From Paracamarosporium sp. OC-R06-R3 (taxonomy: Eukaryota; Ascomycota; Dothideomycetes; Pleosporales; Didymosphaeriaceae): a stretch of 64,000 bases of DNA. Under the pieces are notes generated by a model. It saw only the letters and a program-made list of their open reading frames with translations, made no database searches and was not told where the DNA came from. Positions 22,705 to 33,107 of this stretch are shown piece after piece. Positions within the stretch are counted from its first letter, which is position 1. Every line of letters begins with the position of its first letter. The stretch covers positions 124,001 through 188,000 of the forward strand of contig JACVRA010000135.1 of NCBI GenBank assembly GCA_019828545.1, read 5' to 3'. The position numbers and the translations under genes were made by a program.

Positions 22705-23633
22705 CTACCAATCGTAGACCCACCCCTTGTTCTTCTCCATGAATTCAGTACACGCCTCCTTCAGCGCGATGTTCGGTCTTAGCTCGTTGATGTTGAGTGG
22801 TTCTCGCGTCAGCGGATCCGTCGCGCTCCTCTTGAGGTGCTCAATAATAGTTGCGCGCTCGTAGCTCCGACCGTTCTTAGTGACAACCGGGTCATTCATG
22901 ACTTCGAAGGTTATTCCGTCGATGAGGTAGTCTGGGACTTCGCGAATCTCGAGATGTTCTGGATCCGACAGGGCGAATGCAGTTCGAAGGTCATCCCGTT
23001 TTTGCTCGAATTCTGTCTTGCGCTCTTGCTTTTCCTCGGTGGCTTCCACGCGTCCTATCTCGCCGCTCTCTAGACGCGCCTCAATGTCATCCACGTCCCT
23101 TTTGTGTTGCGTTTCGAGCGAGGATTCCAACTCGGCTAGGAGGCCTTTGCGTCGCCGTATGCGCTCGCGCTCACGAATGTCCCACTTTGCCTTCTTGCAA
23201 CGCGTCACCAAAGCGGAGATGGTGGCAGCATTGGACGTCTGCTGTGAGGAGTTGACACAAAGATCGTATGCTCGCAGCGCGCTGCTCAGGGCCTCATTTG
23301 GATGATTGATTGCGATTTGCGCTTGCGCTGCAGTAAGAGACGCGTCAGCTCGCCCAACACGGTGCCTTGACACGCTCGCATACCTAGGTAGAAATAGGCC
23401 TTCATGTTGTCCGTCATCAGTTCAATGCTCGCCAGGCAGTCATTGATAACGCCCTCCCACTTCTCGAGCTTCAGCCGCGCATTCGCCCGGTTCGTGAACA
23501 GCAGCGGGTTCTTGCTGTTCTTCTGGATGGCCTGGCTGTACAGGGTCTCGGCTTGGTCGTAGTCGCCATTCTTAAAGTGCGCGTTTCCCTGGCTCTTGAG
23601 CTGGTCGGCCGCGTACTCGTTGCCCGGCGGCAT
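22705..23633 (-). CDS. TPR plus U-box E3 ubiquitin ligase, CHIP/STUB1 type
   Basis: Co-chaperone ubiquitin ligase that in animals binds the C-termini of Hsp70/Hsp90 and marks misfolded clients. Exons (minus): 23633-23384, 23327-22705; 290 residues, close to animal CHIP. Three TPR-like repeats at about 6-118 begin ADQLKSQGNAHFKNGDYDQA with NPLLFTNRANARLKLEKWEG next. A charged coiled-coil-like linker (about 130-205) follows. The U-box spans about 215-286: VPDYLIDGITFEVMNDPVVT, then RATIIEHLKR, DPLTREPL and the terminal WVYDW. The start at 23633 opens the TPR domain directly. A tandem 11-bp repeat sits about 290 bp upstream. The HSP70-like protein at 57777 is an unlikely client because its C-terminus lacks the EEVD tail. 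Confidence 0.93.
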
Positions 23634-24160
23634 CGTGGGCGCGACGTGGCTCGGACGTGGGTCGGACTTTGGAGCACGCGGGCGGTGGGGCGAGACGTGG
23701 CGGGGTCGCAACTCCCTTTTGTTTCGCGGTAGCCGAACTTTCTGGAATACTGCTGAGGTGAGCAGCGGTTCAGGTGTACCTTGGGGGAGACATGCCCACA
23801 GCGGGCCTCGGATTGACCTCACTCTCCGGGAGTCTGAGCTGGTGTTTAGAGGGGAGATGTGGGCCGGCAACTCATACTCACAGTGCAGCTGCACAAGGTT
23901 CTCCGACGCAACCGCTGAGGGCACAAGAAAGTCACAAAAAGGTCACAAACAAGTCACAAACAAGTCACAAGAAAGTGTAACAGGGCTGTGAGGAGAGTTT
24001 GGACGAGTGTTCACAACCTGCGGCGTAGTGACTACAATGTATCACGTGGTAGGCGCCAGCCCCTTGTGCCGGTAGCCGTGAACGTAGCAAACAATCCATT
24101 GAGAGCAAGAATCAAGGCTATTCTAGGAGCCACAGAGTCCCCCAACCAAAAGCAACTCGG
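23634..24160. other. Intergenic: CHIP promoter and GH28 3' side
   Basis: About 530 bases holding the minisatellite at 23922-23975. No gene recognised. Confidence 0.5.
23922..23975. repeat. Tandem minisatellite, about 11-bp unit GTCACAAACAA
   Basis: Four to five imperfect copies of a GTCACAA-A-AA unit in a row in the upstream region of the CHIP-type gene. Two central copies are identical; the outer ones differ by A/G changes. Confidence 0.75.
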
Positions 24161-25515
24161 TCATGCGTTCCCACTCAACTGCTGCTTCCATCCGCTTGGA
24201 CAGGTGCCCGTACACGACAGCCCACTGTCACTGTTCATGTTACTGCATAGCACCTTTGCCGTCCCTCCGTTTTTCGGTTTGATGTTCACATCCTTGAACT
24301 TCAATCCCGTACACGGCGCCCCTAGCTACTGTCAGTCTCAACGGCTCTGAGATCGTACCCGACCATACGCACCTCTACTGCAATATATGCCCGCTGCGAC
24401 ATTGTAACGACTCGTTCCGGTAATATTCTCCCACGTAATGTCGCTGATTTTGAGTCTGCTCCCATCGCAGTTGCTGTATGAATAGATACAAGGCGAAATG
24501 TAGATCGGCTGGTTTACGTCCTGGAAGTAGAAGTTCCGAAACGTGACATTCCGCACGTGGCCCTGGCCGGGATACGTCTTGATCCACGCAGCGTTGGACG
24601 AGTGGATGGCGGTGAAGTCCTCGAAGAGGATGTTGTCGACGTAGTCAATGGCATTGTTGCCCAAGGAGCCGATGCAGGCAGCGCCTGACTCGTAGCAAGT
24701 TACATTCTTGACGTAGACGTTGCTGCTATTCCCTTTAATGGATATACAGTCCTATCTCTAATCGTTAGACATTAGCTAGGTCGAGGTGAGAAAGGAAACG
24801 CACGTCGCCGCATGTGACAACCCAGTTTTTGATAACGATATCCTTCGAGTTCCACGAGTCGAAGCCATCGGTATTGACGGTGTTCCACTGCGAGGATGAA
24901 GTGGCGTTCATGTCGAGGTTCGTCATTGTTACATTCTCAGAGTAAGCGACAAATGTATGCCTTTGACGTAGTTAGTCGCCTACAGACCGTAGTAACCTGC
25001 TTGCCCTACCAGAATTGTGGCTGTCTCCACGTTATGCCATCAATGAATACATTCTTTGCCTTCCACAACGTCAAGCTTATGGGACGACCAGCCATGTTGG
25101 ATCCATTCTTGTTCACATCGTACCAACGCTGGCCGTTGCCGTTGAAGAGGGCCATGCCATGTCCGCGGATGGAGAATGTGTCTCCACCCAGTCTGAAAGC
25201 GGTACTTCGCTGCGCGTAGGTGACTCCGATAGAGTTTCTAGTCCAGTAATTGATATCATCGTTCCAAGTCAGTTTGCCTTTGATGCTAATGTCGCAGTTC
25301 TGCAAGTTGAGGACGTCCATTACTTTAGCAATAGTGAAGTCGCCTTCGGTAATCTCTATTTGCCCGTTCTGTCCGCACTGCTTGAAAGCATCCATGATAA
25401 AGCCAGAGTCATCTTTACTGCCAGACGGTGTTACTGTGCAGAGGGTGCCGGTTTTGTTCATGCCGGCGAGAACTTGAGCGACAAAAAAGGTAAACAGTGA
25501 CCATGTCAATAGCAT
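24161..25515 (-). CDS. GH28 family protein (exo-polygalacturonase-like), secreted
   Basis: Right-handed beta-helix protein of the pectin-degrading family 28. Exons (minus): 25515-25010, 24960-24804, 24751-24373, 24321-24161; exactly 400 residues with all phases closing. The start at 25515 gives a clean signal peptide (MLLTWSLFTFFVAQVLAG); an upstream in-frame ATG does not. Catalytic Asp residues are present: NTDGFDS (Asp200) and CGDDCISIKG (Asp221, Asp222), the latter rebuilt across an intron. The usual G-H-G motif is replaced by SGA (243-245) in YESGAACIGSLG, and the R-I-K motif reads WIK (277-279). A Cys-rich end (C373, C384, C388) closes the helix. Exo-acting or xylogalacturonan/rhamnogalacturonan specificity cannot be settled. 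Confidence 0.9.
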
Positions 25516-26091
25516 TTTGGTGGATGGTAGTCGATACAAGCTATGCAATAATGGTTAACGCATGTTCAAGCTTACAGTCAAGCTTTATCAGGGCTGTATT
25601 GTGGGGTCTATCCAGCTATGGCGACCATTAGGACGGGTGAAGACCCGGTACGAGAGTCGCGAGGACAGCTTGAAAAGATAAGATTGGTGCAAAATACAAA
25701 TTTGAATCATGCTGTTCGTGATCAACCGGTTGTTGTTCGGTTATTCGTGGTCTAGCAATCTATCGTGATTGGAAAGCTGGGCATATAACGTGGAGACAGT
25801 GCCACTGTCGGCAGATTGAAGCATCTATGTCGTACAGACAAGCCAGGGGATAGGATTGAGGCAAGTGCATGCTCTCAGCTTGCGGGCGGGGCTCGAGTAG
25901 CTTGCGGGCATGCTCACGAGAAGTAGTTGCAGCGTGTTGGTTGAGTTGGTAAACCAAGAGAGGGAAGAAGCGCGATAGCTTTGCACAACGCCAAGCACCA
26001 ACGTCAGTCTCGCGATACGGCTACGGCCAGCGTCCAGCAGCCATTGAACCGCCACAGGACCCTTTATGGGCTGCAAGATACGCTCGCTACC
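25516..26091. promoter_or_regulatory. Divergent promoter between GH28 and dihydroorotate dehydrogenase
   Basis: About 580 bases between two outward-facing start codons. No clear TATA box; the two genes have unrelated roles, so shared control is not implied. Confidence 0.45.
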
Positions 26092-27786
26092 ATGAAAACG
26101 GCCATCCAGATGCGCACCCTTCGCATCAGGCCCACGGTGCCTCGCCTTCGGCCGTCGCAGCGCCCGTTTGCGCACCCCGCGCGACAGGCGTCAACAGCTG
26201 CCACCGACGCTCGTTCCGTCGCGACGCGCACCAAAAACCTCGTATACGGCACTGCCCTCACACTCGCGCTCTCGTTTGGCTACCTCTATGTCACCGACAC
26301 GCGCTCCAGCATCCACGAATGGCTCGTTGTGCCCGCGCTACGGCAGATCTACCCCGACGGAGAAGACGCGCACCATGCTGGGACTCGGATAGTGAAGGCG
26401 CTGCATAGCTTCGGCCTGCACCCTAGGGAGCGTGGGAACCCGGACGCTGCGGGCGATCTCGAGGTCGAGGTTTTCGGGCATACGCTGAGCAACCCCATCG
26501 GGACATCTGCGGGCATGGACAAGAGCGCTGACATTCCCTCTCCCGTGTTTGACTTGGGCGCTGGTCTTGTCGAGGTCGGAGCTGTGACTCCGTTGCCACA
26601 GGAGGGAAACCCCAAACCGAGGGTCTTCCGGCTTCCATCGCAGAATGCCCTCATCAATCGCTATGGTTTTAATTCCGAGGGTGCAGAGACAGTCGCCACG
26701 AGGTTACGACACCGTGTTCGTCAGTTCGCATACCATGCAGGACTCGGTATCGATGAGGACGCCGAACGCATTGTTTTAGATGGCGAAGCTGGCGTTCCGC
26801 CTGGCTCCCTCGTCCCAGGTCGCTTGCTTGCGGTCCAAATCGCGAAGAACAAGAGCACATCTGAACAAGACATCGAGGCTGTCAAGAGGGACTATACGGC
26901 CTGCGTCAATCAATTAGCCAAATATGCCGATATCATCGTTGTTAACGTTTCGAGCCCTAACACGCCCGGCCTGCGAACTTTACAGAATGTGGAGCCTCTT
27001 ACGCAGCTGTTGAACAGTGTCGTCCAAGCTGCCAAGAGAGTCGACCGCAAGACAAAGCCCGCCATTATGGTGAAGGTGAGCCCGGATGAGGACTCTGATG
27101 AGCAAGTCTCTGGAATTTGCGAAGCTGTATGGGATTCCGGTGTAGACGGAGTCATTGTAGGGAACACTACGAAGAAGCGGCCTGATCCCCTTCCGAAGGG
27201 CTACCTCCTTCCACAGACAGAATCTGGTATTCTCTTAGAACAAGGAGGTTACTCTGGACCACAAATGTTTGAACGCACTTTAAGCCTTGTAAAGAAGTAC
27301 AGGAAGACGCTCGATGATGGCCCAAAGCCGCTTCCACCCACCCAGTCGAAACCCGATTTACCCCCAGTGGGCCAATCCACAGGAGAGGAACCGGACTCCT
27401 CAATTATTCCGAAGCTCCAGCTTCCTGAATCACCCTCACAAGCTCTCAGCTCAGTAGCGTCCAAGCTTCCTCCTATATCCGCAGATCTACCTTCGGATGC
27501 ATCACCACCACCGACCAATGTTGATGACCTGAGTGCGTCTGCACCGACCATCACATTGCAGCCCGAGTCTGTTACGCAGCGTGACGCTGCTCCGGCGCCT
27601 GTTACTGCTGGCCCGAGAAAGGTCATTTTCGCGACCGGCGGAGTTACCAACGGTCGTCAAGCAAGAGAGATTCTCGATGCAGGTGCCAGTGTTGCGCAGG
27701 TGTATACTGCAATCATCTACGGCGGTGTGGGTACGATTAGTAGGATCAAGCAAGAAATGAGGGAAGAGGCGAATAAGAACAGGTAG
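26092..27786 (+). CDS. pyrE: Dihydroorotate dehydrogenase, class 2, mitochondrial
   Basis: Fourth step of pyrimidine synthesis: oxidises dihydroorotate to orotate, passing electrons via FMN to ubiquinone at the inner mitochondrial membrane. Single exon, 564 residues from the ATG at 26092. An Arg-rich presequence (MRTLRIRPTVPRLRPSQRPF) is followed by a membrane helix (about 51-67, GTALTLALSFGYLYV) and the class 2 N-terminal helices. FMN/substrate motifs: NPIGTSAGMDKSADIPSP, LINRYGFNSEGAE, and NVSSPNTPGLR with the catalytic serine of class 2 enzymes. A Pro/Ser/Thr-rich insert of about 100 residues (roughly 406-508) separates the helix KKYRKTL from RKVIFATGGVTNGRQA. The enzyme class is the target of the antifungal olorofim in Aspergillus. 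Confidence 0.96.
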   Translation: MKTAIQMRTLRIRPTVPRLRPSQRPFAHPARQASTAATDARSVATRTKNLVYGTALTLALSFGYLYVTDTRSSIHEWLVVPALRQIYPDGEDAHHAGTRIVKALHSFGLHPRERGNPDAAGDLEVEVFGHTLSNPIGTSAGMDKSADIPSPVFDLGAGLVEVGAVTPLPQEGNPKPRVFRLPSQNALINRYGFNSEGAETVATRLRHRVRQFAYHAGLGIDEDAERIVLDGEAGVPPGSLVPGRLLAVQIAKNKSTSEQDIEAVKRDYTACVNQLAKYADIIVVNVSSPNTPGLRTLQNVEPLTQLLNSVVQAAKRVDRKTKPAIMVKVSPDEDSDEQVSGICEAVWDSGVDGVIVGNTTKKRPDPLPKGYLLPQTESGILLEQGGYSGPQMFERTLSLVKKYRKTLDDGPKPLPPTQSKPDLPPVGQSTGEEPDSSIIPKLQLPESPSQALSSVASKLPPISADLPSDASPPPTNVDDLSASAPTITLQPESVTQRDAAPAPVTAGPRKVIFATGGVTNGRQAREILDAGASVAQVYTAIIYGGVGTISRIKQEMREEANKNR

Positions 27787-28608
27787 ACAGCGCTCGACTT
27801 GTATACATACATGAATGATCATACTTTATTAAGGCATGTCTACCCTGTGGCAACAATGTGCCTATGCGGCTCTTTCACACTTCGCAATACATCAGGTGGC
27901 AGATACACGCCTAAATCGAGGGGCAACCCTGTGAGACTTTCTGAACAAGGAATTTCTGATGAGGCTGCGTGAGCCTCCTGCGGAATCTTGAAGTGCCAGG
28001 TGATCTTATTGGGTCACCTTGCATGCCTTCATGCCTCATTTTTCCTTGGCGTACAGCCGAACGACACTTATTGCCCGCGCTGCCGCTTCCTGAACATATC
28101 TACCGCTTGTCTTCGACAACTGATATCTGTCAAAGACACTTCCGTCCTCTGAATATAGATTTTTCCCAGTTCCATCAGCTCGCTCACAGCCACAAATTCT
28201 CTTAGCCCGCGTACGGCCACGAGTTCCCTCTCCAACCGGACATCAGTAGGCATCACGCCTCAGTCCGCGTCCTCACTCCCTCATATTGACCGTAATTTCG
28301 AGATTCTCCAACATTCCCCACCCCTATGGTTGAACTACAGTCCTTTGCCATCCCACCTCCCTCCGCCTCCGCCTCCACCCCCTCTTCTCTCCGTTTCAAC
28401 GTCCTTTCGACATCCGATCGCTTTGTTTCCATCCTCCGCAGTCAAACTCAGACTGAACTTCGGACGATCCCAGACTGCTCTTTAAAATTTCAGGAATACA
28501 CCGTCGGCCCTGGTCGCCAATCTGAGTTTTCTGTCAATACAAGTCCATTTTACGGCAATCTCCACCCAGAGATTTCTTCTTGGGATCGAGAACCAATTAT
28601 ACGACTAT
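27787..28608. other. Intergenic: pyrE 3' side and zinc-finger B promoter
   Basis: About 820 bases with pyrimidine-rich stretches (for example 28351-28390). A 102-codon open frame at 28326-28634 overlaps the next start in another frame and has no domain; I read it as 5' leader. Confidence 0.45.
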
Positions 28609-29844
28609 ATGACTATAGGGGCAAGAACTCTTGAAATGGCATTTACATCTCCGGAACAGTTCGCTGCTACAGAAATCGACTTCGCTTACGATTGTGACTG
28701 GGATATCGACCAAATAGAGTGCACTTACGATCAAGATGATTGCATGCATAAACCTGGAGGCCCGGTCGGCTCTTTGTTGGCTGAGACAGCAAGTGGAGGA
28801 ATGAGTCCCGCTGTCACTGGGCAAAGTGACCAGGCTCTTCCCGCACACTGTTATTCACTTCCACAATGCCAACTATGCAGCTTGGTAAGTATCTTCATCC
28901 ATCGCTTACACTGTAAAAGCGTTTGTTCAGTCTAATGCTCGCTAGGGCTCTGCAACATCACTGGATCAGGAACTTGACTGGCTTTTCAATGAAGATGCGG
29001 TTCACCAGCAGCATAGTTTGACATCGGCCGGGCACTCAACTGTGAGTGATAGGTTCATATCGAATGGGAATGATTTCGAGTCTTCGCTTTGCATCGATTC
29101 GGTACGCTGGGTTTCGTCATTGCCCCTAATTGATACGACGAGATGTAACATCTGTAGGTCTTTTCGTACGACTGGCCATCGCCCATAAATATCCCAGTTG
29201 ACCGGATTCAAGAAGAAACTAGTTCATGGTCATCCACGGTTCCGATATCATCCATTGCCAACGAGCAAAATCCTGACGTTGATACTATCCAACTTCAGGA
29301 GCCGGCTACGGTGTTTGAACTGGACTTCGACCTTGAGGGATTTACTCCTACGGAATGGGAATTAGATCGACTTCCAGAGGCGCGTCCAAATTCATCATCT
29401 CGGACTATTTGCAAATGTGCGGACAAAATCTTCAATTATGTCAGCAAAAATGCGCCCCCGCACAATATCAAGCAAATGATAGACGATCAAATCTCGAAGG
29501 TAATGAGGTGAGGGAATTCCCGATTTGCATACCGAATGAAGCCTAACATATCCAGAAATCCGAGGATTGTGTCAAAGACCAAGGTCCGTAAGCGTCGCTT
29601 CGCATGCCCCCACAAACCTTGCGAAAAGGTGTTCACTTCAAGAAACGATCTTGAGCGGCATCTTGCTACACGCAAACATCGAGGAGACTCCGGTAGCAAT
29701 CGAGTCAATAAATACAGGTGTACTGTGCCGTGGTGCAAGAGGAAGTCGGACGGATTCACGAGGAAAGATCATTGGGCAAGACACATGGAGAAGATGCATC
29801 CAGATTTTACAAGGGGAGATAGCGATAGCGGAAGCACTGATTAG
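28609..29844 (+). CDS. C2H2 zinc-finger protein B (paralogue of the gene at 18725)
   Basis: Putative nuclear DNA-binding protein. Exons: 28609-28884, 28946-29101, 29158-29507, 29556-29844; 356 residues. The N-terminal two thirds are acidic and Ser/Thr-rich (FAYDCDWDIDQIEC, FELDFDLEGFTPTEWELD), like an activation region. The last exon, 289 bp, holds VRKRRFACPHKPCEKVF with HLATRKH, then CTVPWCKRKSDGFTRKDH with HMEKMH: two C2H2 fingers matching those of protein A in spacing and in the LERH, TRKH and GFxRKDH blocks. The first three exons share no evident sequence with A. Start could also be the ATG at 28636. The acidic region supports an activator role by inference only. Confidence 0.88.
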
Positions 29845-30037
29845 AAGGCTAAGTGCCTTGGGCAGAATCATTTCAATGGCAGGAAAGAAATTGCTCTGAT
29901 TTGTTTTCAGTTCAGGTTTGATCTTCATAACGGCCATTTTTTACGTAATTATACATTAACTATGGTTTCCTAAGTGTCGTTTAAATTGTTATACAGTCCC
30001 AGGTTCGTCCCAACTTCAGTCCTTCGAAGCCGTAGAT

Positions 30038-30719
30038 TTAGACCGCACTCCTGTTTTCTTTAAACGTAAACTCGCTCTCATCTGGACCCGCCTTCCCTGG
30101 AGCAGCTCGGGTCTCCATCATCAATTCATCAACCCTCTGGTCAGCAGACCTTCTCCCATCCTTCCCGTTCTTCCTCCACTCGTGCACTGCCTTCGCGGCA
30201 AAACCCATCATGACCATGTAACAGACAGCAAGCACCGCTTGCAATCCTACCTCGCCATATCCAATCTTCCTCCACTCATCCATCTGCGTGAACCAATACT
30301 CATTGCTATATACGACAAATGCATTCACCAGACACGCTGCAACCCAGACGCCGAAGGCTAAGATCGCGGTGACGAGTGCGGCGATAGGATGCCATTTCTC
30401 TTTGTAGACGAAGTACGCCATTGTGAGCGAGAGGACGGCGTCCAGAATGAGGTAGACGCCTGTGCGGGCCCAGAAGGACCATCTGGTAAGGGTAAGTATG
30501 CGATAAAAAGCGGCTATGAGTAGAGTGAGGAAGGGCTTACGGTGCAGCAGTGGAGCTAAAGTTGTGGCGTTCATCAGACAGCCAGCTACGCATGAGCGCG
30601 CCTTCAACAATGATGAGGATTACGAAGACGATGAGAATAAAGGATCGGATGTTGGACACTGTGAAATAATGTCTTTGAGGTCCTTGCCAGCGGATGTCGC
30701 GGGGGTAATAGCGGGCCAT
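30038..30719 (-). CDS. Four-TM membrane protein, MARVEL-like
   Basis: Small polytopic membrane protein, exons (minus) 30719-30541 and 30482-30038, 207 residues. Four hydrophobic segments: SFILIVFVILIIVEGALM, then GVYLILDAVLSLTMAYFVY, IAALVTAILAFGVWVAACLV, and VGLQAVLAVCYMVMMGFAA. N- and C-termini are polar, the tail carrying Lys/Arg/Glu runs. The layout matches fungal MARVEL-domain proteins (Nce102-like organisers of plasma-membrane domains), but no diagnostic motif allows a firm assignment. It converges with zinc-finger gene B, with less than 200 bp between the stops. Confidence 0.75.
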
Positions 30720-32084
30720 TGTCGTGATTTGAATTGAGATTGGTTTGGAAAGATGTTTGAGAGTCGCGGAATAGCGCTAGAATATCGTGTCGCGGAGATT
30801 TATGGGAGTAGCAGTTGTCCGGGAAAAGGTGCTTCTTTAAGTCACAGTGCATCCCACAGCACTTATCATTGGATTTTCACCGGCGATCAGCCTTACACAG
30901 CACCTCTTGGCCTCGTCACAGCCTGCCGCAGGCATTCCCACAAGACCCAAAAGTTCCTCGTGTGCAAGGCTTGACTCGCTTCGTTAGCCGGTGAGCTGCG
31001 AACGGAGAACCACTAGTACGGTATGCCTTAGGTAAAGCAGGAGGTGCCCCTTTGGACAGTACAAGGAACATGGTTGGTGCGGAGTCTTTGTTTGCACTGT
31101 ACAGCCTCGCTAGCCAAGAGAGGCGGAGCGCATCTGCTTCACGATTACCTTTTCAGGTTAGGACGTTAGCGCAAGGCTGTGTTAATCCGCAGTGGGGGCC
31201 GATCACTTGGGAGAGTGCATTTTTTTGAATTTGCCATTTTGTGCTTGGCAAAGAGGGAGAAGCGCTCAGGTGTAGATGAAGACACGTGATGGGATGCAAA
31301 TTAGCTGGCACAAGGTACATCGTGAGTTAACGGCCGTAACCCCCAAACCGGCCCTGAGACAACCGTAAGACGTTGTATATATCCAATAACCGTTTGCTTT
31401 CTGTTCCGACTGTCGATTATGTTTTATCTAGCGTGTGAATTCTTGATTTGTGGGATGTCTACGAGATCATGCCCTGTTCGTTCGTGTTCGCGTTCGCATT
31501 GTCGTAAGTGATAAAACAACTCGATCAATGTTCTTGACATACGAGGAAGAACATGCTAGGAGACGTATGATAACTTCACCTTGAATGTGGGTGGTTATGT
31601 AATAATAAAGAGGTCCACACAGCACATTATAACCGAGTACTCTACATGAACGGTGAAATAATTGAGGAGCTAGATATACATGGTGTTTCACGTTGATTGA
31701 GTACCTTCGCGATTGCTTACTACAATACTCTGCGGTAGTTGATCTAAATGGTATATCGTTGGGTATGTCACACAGAGTCCACGGTTTGAGAGTCACCTGG
31801 CAGTGAGTGACTTGTATTGCGTGCGCTGGGTATCTTGAATCCATCCTATCGCACATAACCAAGCAGGTCAGTCCAAACTACGCAAAAGTGCTTCCTTTTG
31901 CTATTGCTAGATACGCCAGCAAAGATGTACACGTAGGCAGACATATTATACATATATAGAAGACCCAGAAACATCATTTTTTTTATATGAATATATCAAA
32001 AAATTTCATAACGACTACTTTTGGAGTACAGCGCTCTCTCCACACAACCAACTAAAATTCGTACGCAAATTCTCTCCCCCTACA
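30720..32084. other. Intergenic, about 1.4 kb
   Basis: Between a minus-strand start and a plus-strand start. Short overlapping frames only; the 31900-32040 part is AT-rich (homopolymeric T around 31980), suiting a promoter for the small gene at 32085. Confidence 0.5.
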
Positions 32085-32279
32085 ATGGCCGTACCACCAG
32101 ATGTCACAGAGACGGAAAGAACTGAATGTTCACGGCTTACACTAGAAACAGATGAGTTACTTGCGGACTCTAAACATACCAAGTGGAGGTGTTGTGACTG
32201 CGAAAATGTTCAGCTATTGAGGTGGAAAACTTGCACCGGGTGTGGTCATCCGAAATGCGCCGAATGTACCTTTTGGTAG
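32085..32279 (+). CDS. 64-residue Cys-rich putative zinc-binding protein
   Basis: Short intronless open frame from an ATG in good context (ACAATGGC). The second half is a compact zinc-ribbon or RING-like pattern: WRCCDCENVQ, then a gap of about ten residues, then CTGCGHPKCAECTFW, giving C-x2-C ... C-x2-C-x-H-x2-C-x2-C, ending one residue after the last Cys pair. Similar tiny Cys/His proteins are common but unannotated in filamentous ascomycetes. The N-terminal half is acidic. Zinc binding is inferred from the spacing only; no function is known. Confidence 0.6.
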   Translation: MAVPPDVTETERTECSRLTLETDELLADSKHTKWRCCDCENVQLLRWKTCTGCGHPKCAECTFW

Positions 32280-33107
32280 GGAAATATCGAAGACGGGCGA
32301 ATGTGGAGATATTACCTACCCTATTTTGATTTTACCAATTTAGATTCCATCAGTTTACTCTAGGTAATTATCAGTGGCAGGTCTACAGCATTTCTTTCGA
32401 GGTGATCCTTGTCCTGGGGCTCTTCACTGACCAGTTTCTTCTCTCTCTCTTCATCCGTAGAAATAGGCGGCAGAAATTGGATTTGAACGGAAATGACTGA
32501 ATATGTATGCCAATAGGGTTATAATAAATGCGGGTGCCTAGTTGTAGTGGACCTAAGGCAACACTTAAGGCTTGAACGTACAGGGATTGTTTCACACAGC
32601 CACGTCAACCTTAACTTTTCAACGATGCCCCCCTCTGATTTTATTGCAGACTGGGATCCACAACGTATTCCAGTATACTGTCTCTTTCACATGCAGTCAC
32701 GGCATTATGTTCGATTCTGTATCGAAACTGTTTACTATCCTTTTTGGTGTCTGTAAGGTGTCCGTACTTACCGTAACAGAGTGGACCCGGAGGACAAGCG
32801 CAGAGACTGAACGAATAGTCGAATCAGGTGTGCAAGAATGGGACGATTGGTCAGAGGATCTCTATCTACTCTTTGACGATCTGGTTGAGACTGTCATGTG
32901 ACTTCTTGTCAGTTCTATGAAAAGAAGTTCTAGTGTTGCGGATATTTCTCGGCTCTCGCAATGCCCTACCTCGTCAGGCCTTCGCCTCACCCTTGGTTGG
33001 TAAAAGGATCCAGATCCCTACAGATGGAGGAACCGCACTGCCTCACCTTGCCTCGTATACAACTAGCTGATCTGCACACTCGTTCACTCGCTCTTCACAT
33101 CCACACT
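32280..33107. other. Intergenic
   Basis: About 830 bases; frames at 32547-32901 overlap each other and show no domain. The frame of the next gene is open upstream to an ATG at 32961, so its true start might lie there. Confidence 0.45.

Noticed and set aside
26349..26657. Minus-strand frames within the dihydroorotate dehydrogenase gene
   Set aside because: Mirror frames of a GC-rich coding sequence.
28326..28634. 102-codon frame ahead of zinc-finger B
   Set aside because: Overlaps the zinc-finger start in another frame, low complexity; probably 5' leader.
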